Source: Microbulbifer sp. THAF38
GTDB taxonomy: Bacteria > Pseudomonadota > Gammaproteobacteria > Pseudomonadales > Cellvibrionaceae
NCBI RefSeq assembly: GCF_009363535.1
Contig: NZ_CP045369.1
Span: forward strand, 448,501 to 512,500
Direction: 5' to 3'
DNA length: 64,000 nt
Made by a program: the position numbers and the translations under genes
Notes under the pieces: model-generated
Told to the model about the DNA's origin: nothing
Databases searched by the model: none
Seen by the model: only the letters and a program-made list of their open reading frames with translations
Shown here: in pieces, positions 9,446-17,607 of the stretch
Layout of the letters: each line of letters opens with the position of its first letter
Numbering within the stretch: position 1 is the stretch's first letter

Positions 9446-9525
9446 ATTTCTGCCTTTAGTCTGAATAAAACCATCTGGCAAAGGCCACCAAGCAATCTAT
9501 TCAGAAATACTCGTTCTGGCTATTG

Positions 9526-9543
9526 GGGCTCCGATAGGAGCCC
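9526..9543. repeat. 7-bp GC hairpin between prkA and yeaH
   Basis: GGGCTCC (9526-9532) and GGAGCCC (9537-9543) form a perfect stem with a GATA loop in the 188-bp gap between prkA and yeaH. There is no T-tract on the minus strand, so it is more likely a processing or mRNA-stability element, or a partial terminator that lowers yeaH-spoVR relative to prkA. Confidence 0.4.
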
Positions 9544-9633
9544 TAAGTGGTTGAATTTTGTCGGCTCTACAGGGAGAGAAATAATCTCGCTTGTGTATTT
9601 GAAAGTCGCAGACAGTAAATTTAATAAACCCAG

Positions 9634-11556
9634 TTACTGTGATTTACGCACTCGCAGATACCACTCTGATAACAGTCGAACCTGTTTCTCTGTATAGCCA
9701 CGTTCCACCATACGGGCAACAAAATCCGCATGCTTACGTTTGTCATCTGCCGAGGCCTTGGTGTTAAAGGAAATTACTGGTAGGAGGTCCTCTGTGTTGG
9801 AGAACATCTTTTTCTCAATAACGGCGCGCAGTTTTTCATAAGAGCGCCAATCTGGATTTTTGCCTTGATTGTTGGCGCGAGCACGTAGAACGAAATTGAC
9901 AATTTCATTGCGGAAGTCTTTTGGATTGGATATGCCGGCAGGTTTTTCTGTTTTCTCCAGCTCCTCATTCAGTGCGCCTCTGTCGAGAATTTCTCCAGTC
10001 TCAGGGTCCCTGTATTCCTGGTCTTGAATCCAGAAATCGGCATAGGTGACGTACCGATCAAATAAGTTTTGCCCATATTCGGCGTAGGATTCAAGATAAG
10101 CCGTCTGGATTTCCTTGCCGATAAATTCTACATATCTAGGCGCTAGGTATTCCTTAATAAAGCCGAGATAATTTTCCTGGATTTCCGGAGGAAACTGCTC
10201 CTGTTCAATTTGTTGTTCAAGCACATAGAGTAAATGCACAGGATTGGCCGCCACTTCTGTGGCATCAAAGTTGAAAACTTTGGAAAGTATTTTAAAGGCG
10301 AAGCGGGTGGATAACCCATTCATGCCCTCATCAACACCGGCATTATCCCGGTATTCTTGGATGGTTTTTGCTTTTGGATCGGTATCTTTGAGATTTTCTC
10401 CGTCATAGATGCGCATTTTTGAGTAGAGACTGGAGTTCTCTGGATTTTTAACACGTGAGAGTACGGAAAACTGAGCCAGCATGCGTAGGGTATCCGGCGC
10501 GCAAGGGGCTTTTGATAGGGAGCTGTTTTCCAAAAGCTTTTGATAAATCCTGATCTCTTCATGAACCCGTACACAATAGGGTACTTTTACGATATAAATT
10601 CGATCAAGAAATGCTTCATTATTCCGGTTGTTACGGAAGGACTGCCACTCAGACTCATTGGAGTGCGCGAGAATAGTTCCATTAAATGGTATAGATCCGA
10701 GCCCTTCGGTGCTGTTGTAGTTACCCTCCTGGGTTGCGGTAAGCAGTGGATGGAGAACCTTAATTGGAGCCTTAAACATCTCCACAAACTCCATCAGTCC
10801 TTGGTTTGCACGGCAAAGGCTGCCAGAGAAACTGTAGGCATCTGGATCATTTTGAGGGTAATCCTCAAGCTTTCGAATATCAATTTTGCCAACTAGTGAG
10901 GAAATGTCCTGGTTGTTTTCATCACCGGGTTCAGTTTTAGAAATAGCAACTTGATCGAGGATCGACGGACGGATTTTCACTACTCTGAATTTACTGATGT
11001 CACCTTTGAATTCATGTAGGCGCTTAACCGCCCATGGAGACATGATGGTATTTACATAGCGTCTTGCAATTCCGTAGTCCTCCTCAAGGATGCGACCATC
11101 TTCACTCGGAGAGAACAAGCTAAGTGGCGACTCAAAAACCGGGGAGTCCTTGATCGCATATATGGGGACCTGCTCCATAAGCGCTTTAAGGCGCTCCGCC
11201 AGGGAGGACTTTCCGCCACCGACAGGCCCTAGTAAATAGAGAATTTGCTTTTTCTCCTCTAAACCCTGAGCAGCATGACGGAAGAATGAGACGATCTGCT
11301 CTATGGCCTCTTCCATGCCATAGAACTCACTGAAGGCTTTGTAACGCTTAATAACTTTGTTACAGAATATACGTGATAGACGGGCATCGCGGGAGGTGTC
11401 AATCAGTTCTGCCTCGCCAATAGCCATCAGCATCCTCTCAGCGGGAGAGGCGTAGGCGCTGCGGTCCGTCTTACAGAGTTCCAGGTATTCTTGGATACTG
11501 AGCTCTTCATCCTGGATTGACTCGTATCTTTCCAGGTAGTGATTAAAAATTGTCAT
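9634..11556 (-). CDS. prkA: PrkA family serine protein kinase
   Basis: A 640-residue PrkA/YeaG protein, the usual length (E. coli YeaG is 644). The N-terminal AAA module carries the Walker A motif GPVGGGKSS, and the body has YAIKDSPVFESPLSLF and FNGTILAHSNESEW, typical of the family; the C-terminal part is the kinase-related region. It is a cytoplasmic stress-linked kinase and ATPase. The ATG at 11556 is chosen because GGGAGGT stands 7 nt upstream and the sequence MTIFNHYLERYES matches family N-termini; a longer frame (from 11667) is not supported. It is the first gene of the prkA-yeaH-spoVR module. Confidence 0.96.
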   Translation of the reverse strand: MTIFNHYLERYESIQDEELSIQEYLELCKTDRSAYASPAERMLMAIGEAELIDTSRDARLSRIFCNKVIKRYKAFSEFYGMEEAIEQIVSFFRHAAQGLEEKKQILYLLGPVGGGKSSLAERLKALMEQVPIYAIKDSPVFESPLSLFSPSEDGRILEEDYGIARRYVNTIMSPWAVKRLHEFKGDISKFRVVKIRPSILDQVAISKTEPGDENNQDISSLVGKIDIRKLEDYPQNDPDAYSFSGSLCRANQGLMEFVEMFKAPIKVLHPLLTATQEGNYNSTEGLGSIPFNGTILAHSNESEWQSFRNNRNNEAFLDRIYIVKVPYCVRVHEEIRIYQKLLENSSLSKAPCAPDTLRMLAQFSVLSRVKNPENSSLYSKMRIYDGENLKDTDPKAKTIQEYRDNAGVDEGMNGLSTRFAFKILSKVFNFDATEVAANPVHLLYVLEQQIEQEQFPPEIQENYLGFIKEYLAPRYVEFIGKEIQTAYLESYAEYGQNLFDRYVTYADFWIQDQEYRDPETGEILDRGALNEELEKTEKPAGISNPKDFRNEIVNFVLRARANNQGKNPDWRSYEKLRAVIEKKMFSNTEDLLPVISFNTKASADDKRKHADFVARMVERGYTEKQVRLLSEWYLRVRKSQ

Positions 11557-11910
11557 AATATTTACCTCCCTGTAGCCTGGTGGGCAGAGTCCAGCGTCCT
11601 GCTTATCATTTGGAATCAGAGCACTGACTAGTTGTTTTGAAGACTGTATGTGCTGCTCGTTCCACAAAGTGAGTGGTTGGCGGTTATCCAGTCATTCCTT
11701 GCTAGAGAGTTGCCCGGCATAAAGCACTATTCATTATCGCCGTTGCTAACCTTGTTCTTCCCCGAGTCCGATGAAACAGTCCCGGCTTCTCCAGCATAGC
11801 TTTCTGGTTCAGCACGGCACTGGATTAGTGTCCGGAAAGGTTGAATTTAATGGCAGTTTTAGTTTTTACTTACGGCCAACGGGAAGTGTACAGATTTGAG
11901 AGGAGTTGAA
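11557..11910. other. Divergent promoter region between prkA and galE
   Basis: A 354-bp noncoding stretch that must hold the promoters of both genes. I see no reading frame with coding character and no convincing terminator. Clear -35/-10 pairs are not evident; the prkA module in relatives is often under an alternative stress sigma factor, which would fit the lack of an obvious sigma-70 promoter (inference). Confidence 0.5.
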
Positions 11911-12939
11911 ATGACGATTTTAGTGACTGGCGGTGCTGGTTATATTGGTAGTCATACCTGCGTAGAGTTATTGTCGGCAGGTTTGCATCCAGTTGTCGTG
12001 GATAATCTGTCCAATAGCAACCGTGAGGCTTTGCAACGAGTAGAGTTGATCACCGATAAAGAGTTACCTTTCTTCGATCTGGATATTACTGATAAACATG
12101 GGCTTCGCCAAGTATTTGTAGATTTCAACATAGAGGCAGTAATCCATTTCGCTGGGCTTAAAGCAGTGGGAGAGTCTGTAAGCCAACCTCTGCGTTATTA
12201 CCAAAATAATGTTGCTGGTACCCTGGCTCTAATGGAGGTGATGGAGGAGTTTGATGTTAACAAAATCATTTTCAGTTCATCAGCCACGGTTTATGGTGAC
12301 CCGGAAACGGTACCAATTCTTGAGGGGTTTCCTACTGGCGCTACGAACCCTTATGGCTCAAGTAAGCTGATGGTTGAGAATATAATGAAGGATATATGCG
12401 CTGCGCCAGCTAGCCAGTGGAAAATTAGCCTTCTACGCTACTTTAATCCAATCGGTGCTCATGAGAGTGGTCGAATTGGTGAGGATCCTAGTGGGATACC
12501 TAATAACCTGCTGCCCTATGTTTCTCAGGTGGCTGTGGGTCGGCGGCCATTCCTACAGGTCTTCGGAGATGACTATCCTACGGTAGATGGTACCGGTGTC
12601 AGAGATTATATCCATGTGGTTGATCTTGCTCGAGGCCACTTGGCTGCATTGAACATGCTGAGTAAAGCCTCAACTCAAGTGGGGTGCTATACCTACAACC
12701 TTGGTACGGGTAAAGGAAGTTCTGTATTGGAAGTAGTGCGAGCATTTGAGGCTGCTAGCAGCAAATCTATAGCCTATAAAGTTGCACCACGTCGCCCAGG
12801 AGATGTTGCTGAATGTTATGCAGATTCTGCGTTGGCGGAGAGTGAACTTGGCTGGAAGGCTGAGTATAGCTTAGAGCGAATGGTCGAAGACACCTGGCGC
12901 TGGCAGTCCCAAAATCCTAATGGTTACGAGTCTAAGTAA
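11911..12939 (+). CDS. galE: UDP-glucose 4-epimerase
   Basis: A 342-residue NAD-dependent epimerase that interconverts UDP-glucose and UDP-galactose for surface polysaccharides. It has the Rossmann motif TGGAGYIGS at the N-terminus, SSSATVYG, the catalytic YGSSK, and the GalE-type segments RYFNPIGAH and [12 protein letters not shown]. The start ATG has GGAG 6 nt upstream; a longer frame from a TTG adds five poor residues. It stands alone, followed by a long AT-rich gap, and is not in an obvious polysaccharide operon. Confidence 0.95.
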   Translation: MTILVTGGAGYIGSHTCVELLSAGLHPVVVDNLSNSNREALQRVELITDKELPFFDLDITDKHGLRQVFVDFNIEAVIHFAGLKAVGESVSQPLRYYQNNVAGTLALMEVMEEFDVNKIIFSSSATVYGDPETVPILEGFPTGATNPYGSSKLMVENIMKDICAAPASQWKISLLRYFNPIGAHESGRIGEDPSGIPNNLLPYVSQVAVGRRPFLQVFGDDYPTVDGTGVRDYIHVVDLARGHLAALNMLSKASTQVGCYTYNLGTGKGSSVLEVVRAFEAASSKSIAYKVAPRRPGDVAECYADSALAESELGWKAEYSLERMVEDTWRWQSQNPNGYESK

Positions 12940-13510
12940 CCCTCATTTCTGAGTGAAAGCTGAGTAGAGGGAGGGGGTCACTACTTTTAATTTCTCCCCA
13001 TTTTTTGTGGAACTATTAATCTTCCAATAAGTATCTACCTCTTGCTGCTTATGTTGATTTCTTCTTTAGGGAGTGAAGACACATTGAAACGACTGTTGTT
13101 TGATAACTTAAGTATCCATAGGGAAGCAAAAAGAGTTATTGCAGATTTATGCTGCTATATAAATGCTCAGATAGTAGGAATATAGAGAAAAAATTATTCT
13201 GGAAAATAATCAGTTTTTAGAAGTGTCTTTTATTTCTGATTCCACTCTAGGGGAGAATCCCTGGTGAGTTTTTAGGTGATGGTTTCATTCCCATAGAGAG
13301 GTGATTGTTGCCGTTCAGGGATACTTATAGAAGCTTCTGATGTCATTTTAAGTGGCGCTACTAATCCTTTTGATAAAGAATTTTACCTGTAGTCTTTTTT
13401 TGGTTTCTATACACTTTGCACAGGTATTTGGTTTTACTTTCGCTTAATAAAAGAGGGTTTGTTATTTTGCCCTCATTATTTAAAACTCATAAGAAAAGTT
13501 TTGTGAAAGC
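12940..13510. other. AT-rich intergenic spacer without a recognisable gene
   Basis: About 570 bp between the converging ends of galE and apaH. It is clearly richer in A and T than its surroundings and full of stop codons in all frames. One short plus-strand frame (TTG at 13084 to TAG, about 34 codons) lacks a well-placed ribosome binding site, and I do not accept it as a gene. A short AT inverted repeat (ATTATT / AATAAT) lies near 13191-13208. It may be the remains of a decayed gene or hold an unrecognised RNA. Confidence 0.5.
12970..13006 (+). terminator. Weak terminator-like element after galE
   Basis: GGGAG (12970-12974) can pair with CTCCC (12994-12998) across a long loop, and six T residues follow at 13001-13006. 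The stem is short, so it is only a plausible end of the galE transcript. Confidence 0.3.
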
Positions 13511-14323
13511 TTAAATGCTGCAGTCGGTACAAAAGAACTCTTCATCGCCTAGTCGCATGGCCGTGAGATATCCACCCCAAACACAGCCTGTATCCAAAGC
13601 GTAAATATTTTCGGTATCAGCTCTGCCTTCAAGGGCGGCCCAATGGCCAAAAATTATTTTGTCATTTTTGGTTTTTCTATCAGGGAAATTAAACCAAGGC
13701 TTGTAATCCCCATGAGATGCTTGTGGTCCGCGCTTGGTAACAAGGTCGAGGGTGCCATCCTCTTTGCAAAAGCGCATTCGTGTGAAGTAATTAGTAATAG
13801 AGCGCAACCTCTCAATACCGATTAGATGATCACTCCAGCAGTGGGGCTCGTTACCGTACATGCCATAAAAAAAAGCTTTTGCCATTGCTTCGTCTGAGAG
13901 AGCAAGTTCGACTTCGCGTGATAGTTTCTGTGCTTTAATGATACTCCAGATGGGGGGGATGCCAGCGTGGACCATGGTATACCCCTTTTTATGCACCAGT
14001 AAGGGGAGAGTCTGTAGCCAGCTTAATAGACGGTCTGAATCCTTTGCCCTAAGAATTTTTGCGAGGTCTTGCTCTTTGTCTGCCAGATGCTTGGCGCCAT
14101 GCGCCAGAGCCAATAAATGCAGATCGTGATTACCGAGAACTGCAGTGACTTGCTGGCGATGCTCATAGAGAAAGCGCAAGGTGCCCAAGCTGTCTTCGCC
14201 ACGGTGAACCAAATCTCCGGCAATCCATAACTTGTCACGGTCAAAGCGAAAATGGATTTTTTTCAGTAGGCGTTTTAAAGATTCGAAACAGCCCTGAATA
14301 TCGCCAATAGCATAAGTGGCCAA
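13511..14323 (-). CDS. apaH: Bis(5'-nucleosyl)-tetraphosphatase, symmetrical
   Basis: A 270-residue ApaH-type phosphoesterase that hydrolyses Ap4A to two ADP and can remove NpnN caps from RNA. Metallophosphatase motifs are in order: GDIQGC (9 residues from the start), GDLVHRGEDS, GNHDLHLL, and HAGIPP. The length is normal. It follows rsmA by 27 bp as the last gene of the lptD-surA-pdxA-rsmA-apaH run. ApaG, which usually separates rsmA from apaH in gammaproteobacteria, is absent here. Confidence 0.95.
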   Translation of the reverse strand: MATYAIGDIQGCFESLKRLLKKIHFRFDRDKLWIAGDLVHRGEDSLGTLRFLYEHRQQVTAVLGNHDLHLLALAHGAKHLADKEQDLAKILRAKDSDRLLSWLQTLPLLVHKKGYTMVHAGIPPIWSIIKAQKLSREVELALSDEAMAKAFFYGMYGNEPHCWSDHLIGIERLRSITNYFTRMRFCKEDGTLDLVTKRGPQASHGDYKPWFNFPDRKTKNDKIIFGHWAALEGRADTENIYALDTGCVWGGYLTAMRLGDEEFFCTDCSI

Positions 14324-14350
14324 ACTCTTATCCCCCGAGGTCTAGCTTGC

Positions 14351-15151
14351 TTATTGTTGCCCAAGCTTTGCGCAGTAATTCGACAATTGTACAAATTCTT
14401 GCACACTTAATGTTTCTGGGCGGCGGCTCGCGTCTACTGGCAGTTGCTCATGGTCAAGTGCAGGGAATAGGGGTTTTAGTGCGTTGCGCAGAGTTTTTCG
14501 GCGCTGTTGAAAAGCGATATTAACGATTCGTTCCAGTAGCTTTTCATCTTCCGCTATATAGGGAATTTCACTATGGGGGATCAGGCGGACAATAGCCGAT
14601 TCAACTTTAGGCGCTGGTCTGAAGGATTGCGGAGGCACAGGGAATAGCCCTTGTACACGGCAGTAATACTGAACCATGACGGTGAGGCGTCCATAGGATT
14701 TTGTTCCGGGGCTGGCTCCAAGGCGATCGACGACTTCTTTTTGCAGCATAAAGTGCATGTCCTGCACTTTGCCTTTGAAGCTGAGCAGATGAAATAAAAG
14801 AGGTGTCGAAATATTGTAGGGTAGATTACCAACGATACGCAGAGGGCGCTCCGCGGCAAACTCACCAAAATCAAATTTCAATGCGTCCCGCTCAATAATC
14901 TTGAAGTCGGGATAATCCCTGAACTTAAATTCCAACAGGGGAATTAGATCCCTATCCAGTTCCACGGCAGTGAGTGAGGGGCAGCGTTGTAGGAGTAGTT
15001 CGGTAATAGCGCCTTGGCCTGGACCAATCTCAACTAATTTATCAGTTTCTTTAGGAGCTATAGAGCGAACAATACGCTCGATAATATTCCCATCGACCAA
15101 AAAATTCTGGCCGAAACGCTTGCGTGCCTTGTGTTGGAAAAAATTGTCCAT
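14351..15151 (-). CDS. rsmA: 16S rRNA dimethyladenosine transferase
   Basis: A 266-residue KsgA/RsmA methyltransferase that dimethylates two adjacent adenosines near the 3' end of 16S rRNA using S-adenosylmethionine. It has KRFGQNFLVD at the N-terminus, the SAM-binding VEIGPGQGAITELL, VELDRDL, and the catalytic motif NLPYNIS, followed by the C-terminal lid (FRPAPKVESA, FQQRRKTLRN). The length is typical. It lies 53 bp after pdxA and 27 bp before apaH. Confidence 0.97.
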   Translation of the reverse strand: MDNFFQHKARKRFGQNFLVDGNIIERIVRSIAPKETDKLVEIGPGQGAITELLLQRCPSLTAVELDRDLIPLLEFKFRDYPDFKIIERDALKFDFGEFAAERPLRIVGNLPYNISTPLLFHLLSFKGKVQDMHFMLQKEVVDRLGASPGTKSYGRLTVMVQYYCRVQGLFPVPPQSFRPAPKVESAIVRLIPHSEIPYIAEDEKLLERIVNIAFQQRRKTLRNALKPLFPALDHEQLPVDASRRPETLSVQEFVQLSNYCAKLGQQ

Positions 15152-15204
15152 TAATTAATCTGCAATTCTAAAAGTGGTATGAGGCATATATAGGCTGCTA
15201 TTGC

Positions 15205-16191
15205 CTAGCGGGACTGTAGTTGCGCCAGTTCAATTGCCTGGGATAGGGCAGCTTCAAGGCTACCGCAACTGGCTTTGCCGCTACCAGCCAGGTCGAGAGC
15301 TGTGCCGTGATCGACCGAGGTGCGAATATAAGGCAAGCCCAGCGTTATATTTACGGCTTTGCCAAAGCCGTGAAATTTTAACACTGGCAGCCCCTGATCG
15401 TGGTACATAGCAAGTACCGCATCGAAATTTTCTAACTGAGGAGGGGTAAACAGCGTATCCGCCGGCAGTGGGCCGGTCAGATGGAGCCCACGACCGCGCA
15501 GTTTTTCAAGTGCAGGTTCAATCACTTCAATCTCTTCCCTGCCCAAGTGGCCTCCCTCTCCGGCGTGGGGGTTTAGGCCACAAACACCGATGTGGGGTGA
15601 GTCGATGTGGAATTGGTCGCGCAGACCACGATGTAAGATCTCCGCAATGAGTTCCAGACGATCACCGGTTATTGCCGCGCTGACATCTTTAAGTGGCAGA
15701 TGTGTAGTGACAAGTGCCACCCGTAGCTCCTGAGCGACGAGCATCATGACTACCTGCGCTACGCCCGCTCGTTCTGCAAAAAATTCGGTATGGCCACTAA
15801 ATGTAAACCCAGCTTCATTAATTACCCCTTTGTGCACAGGGCCTGTCACCAGAGCATCAAACCGGCCATTAAGGCAGCCATCTGCGGCTATCTCTAATGT
15901 CTTTAATACATAGGTGGCATTGGTAATGTCCAGCTTTCCTGGCCGGGAAGCCTGTTTCAAGGGGCTTTCTAAAATATAGAGACTGCCAGGGGCCGTTTCT
16001 GATAGTAGGGTATCTTCAGAGAAAGTTAGAAGCTGCAGGGGAAGCCCTAGTCTGCGGGCAGCTTGTTCCAGAAGGCTGGGATCTGCAATGGCAATCAACT
16101 GGGCAGGGCTGCCTTGCTGGGCGACTTTGACACATATCTCCGGGCCAATACCTGCAGGTTCTCCGGGAGTCAATGCGATTCTGGGTATCAT
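15205..16191 (-). CDS. pdxA: 4-hydroxythreonine-4-phosphate dehydrogenase
   Basis: A 328-residue NAD-dependent PdxA of pyridoxal phosphate synthesis. It shows [13 protein letters not shown] at the start, [47 protein letters not shown] and [12 protein letters not shown], covering substrate- and metal-binding His residues. The length matches the family. It is downstream of surA, but a strong intrinsic terminator lies between the two, so it may depend on read-through or on a promoter inside surA. Confidence 0.97.
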   Translation of the reverse strand: MIPRIALTPGEPAGIGPEICVKVAQQGSPAQLIAIADPSLLEQAARRLGLPLQLLTFSEDTLLSETAPGSLYILESPLKQASRPGKLDITNATYVLKTLEIAADGCLNGRFDALVTGPVHKGVINEAGFTFSGHTEFFAERAGVAQVVMMLVAQELRVALVTTHLPLKDVSAAITGDRLELIAEILHRGLRDQFHIDSPHIGVCGLNPHAGEGGHLGREEIEVIEPALEKLRGRGLHLTGPLPADTLFTPPQLENFDAVLAMYHDQGLPVLKFHGFGKAVNITLGLPYIRTSVDHGTALDLAGSGKASCGSLEAALSQAIELAQLQSR

Positions 16192-16214
16192 AGAGAGGCC
16201 ACACCTTATACGAA

Positions 16215-16240
16215 TAAAAAACCGGGCGCTTTGGCCCGGT
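16215..16240 (-). terminator. Intrinsic terminator between surA and pdxA
   Basis: On the minus strand ACCGGGC pairs with GCCCGGT (7-bp GC-rich stem, 16221-16240) and six T residues follow (16215-16220). It lies 23 bp after the surA stop and 23 bp before the pdxA start, a good intrinsic terminator or attenuator. Confidence 0.8.
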
Positions 16241-16263
16241 CTCAGAGATCTCAGAAAGCGCTC

Positions 16264-17607
16264 TTATTGCGCTTCTTCTTCGGAGTCCTCTTCCTTCTCA
16301 TCTGTCAATTTGATCTCTACATAAGCCTGGTCTCGAATTTCCCGGCGCCAATTTTGCAGCTCTTCTTCATAGCGGCGGTTTCGCAGGAGGTTCGCGGCCT
16401 GGTTGCGGATGTACTGATCGGTCATGTCCTGTTTACGTCGACCCTCGACCTTTAGGATATGCCAGCCGAACTGGCTGCGAAATGGCAGACTGATTTCGCC
16501 GATGCCGGTGGTCTTCATGGCCTGGGTAAATTCCGGCACAAACTGTCCAGGCATAGACCAGCCGAGATCGCCCCCGGATAGCATAGAGCCAATATCTTCT
16601 GAATTCTCGCGGGCGAGTTCAGAAAAATTATCGCTGGTCATCGCCTCTTCGCGCATGGCCACAAGCTTGTTATAGGCCTCATCATCGGTAAGGATGGCGG
16701 AAGGCTTTAATAGGATATGGCGAACCTTAGTTTGCTCCACCAGCTGCTCACTGGCGCCTTTTTGCGCGTGTATCTTGAGTAGGTGGAAGCCGGCATCACT
16801 GCGGAAGGGTTCGGTGACATCGCCGACTTTGAGGCCGTTGAGCGCATCGGCAAAGAGGGTGGGGAGCTCCACGGTCTTGCGCCATCCCAAATCGCCACCG
16901 GCAAGGGCATTCTGACCGGCAGAGTTGGCGATCGCCAGGCGACGGAAATCGGTACCGTCGCGGACCTGTTTAACCAGCTCTTCGGCTTTCTCGCGCGCCT
17001 GGGTGACTTCACTGGCGGGGGCACTGGAGCTGATCGGGATCAGTATGTGGCCCAGCTCATATTGAGGGGACTTCCAGAACTCTCCCTCTTTGGAGCGCAG
17101 GAAATTGTCGATGTCCTGGTCACTGATCTGGATTCGGCGGTTGACGCTACCCTGTTCCACCCGGCGGATCATCAGCTCCTGGCGGATCTGCTGGCGGAAG
17201 CTCTTCATGGTCATGCCATCAGTGCGCAGGCGCTGACGAAACTCTTCTGGGCTGACACTAGCGTTTTGTTGAACTCGGGCGATTGCTTGGTCTAGCTCGG
17301 ATTCAGAGATGGTAACGCCCGCACGGGAAGCCATCTGTAGCTGTAACCGCTCAATGATCAATTGTTCGAGTACCTGGCGGCGCAGAACATCGACAGGCGG
17401 TGCCTGAACCTGTTGGGCTTGAATCTGGCTGGCGATAGTGTTCATGCGTTGGGCCAGCTCACTGGCCATAACCACATCTTCATCGACAACAGCGACTACC
17501 CGGTCCAGGGTTTGTACTTGAGCTGTGACCGTGCCGGCGATCAGGGCGCAGGCAGCCAGAACGGATGACAGGCCTAGTTTAGGCATAAATTTCTGTATTA
17601 TTTCCAT
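16264..17607 (-). CDS. surA: Periplasmic chaperone and peptidyl-prolyl isomerase SurA
   Basis: A 447-residue periplasmic chaperone for outer-membrane proteins. A signal peptide spans about residues 1-30 (hydrophobic stretch ending VTAQ). The SurA N-terminal domain follows (DRVVAVVDEDVVMASEL, RQQIRQELMIRRV), then two parvulin domains (YELGHILIPI to GFHLLKIH, and VRHILLKPSA to FGWHILKVEGRR). The start ATG overlaps the lptD stop (TGATG); a GTG one codon earlier is also possible. Coupling with lptD fits SurA's role in folding LptD. Confidence 0.96.
   Translation of the reverse strand: MEIIQKFMPKLGLSSVLAACALIAGTVTAQVQTLDRVVAVVDEDVVMASELAQRMNTIASQIQAQQVQAPPVDVLRRQVLEQLIIERLQLQMASRAGVTISESELDQAIARVQQNASVSPEEFRQRLRTDGMTMKSFRQQIRQELMIRRVEQGSVNRRIQISDQDIDNFLRSKEGEFWKSPQYELGHILIPISSSAPASEVTQAREKAEELVKQVRDGTDFRRLAIANSAGQNALAGGDLGWRKTVELPTLFADALNGLKVGDVTEPFRSDAGFHLLKIHAQKGASEQLVEQTKVRHILLKPSAILTDDEAYNKLVAMREEAMTSDNFSELARENSEDIGSMLSGGDLGWSMPGQFVPEFTQAMKTTGIGEISLPFRSQFGWHILKVEGRRKQDMTDQYIRNQAANLLRNRRYEEELQNWRREIRDQAYVEIKLTDEKEEDSEEEAQ

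Noticed and set aside
13084..13185. 34-codon TTG-initiated frame in the galE-apaH gap
   Set aside because: Poorly spaced ribosome binding site, no resemblance to known proteins, and AT-rich random-looking composition.
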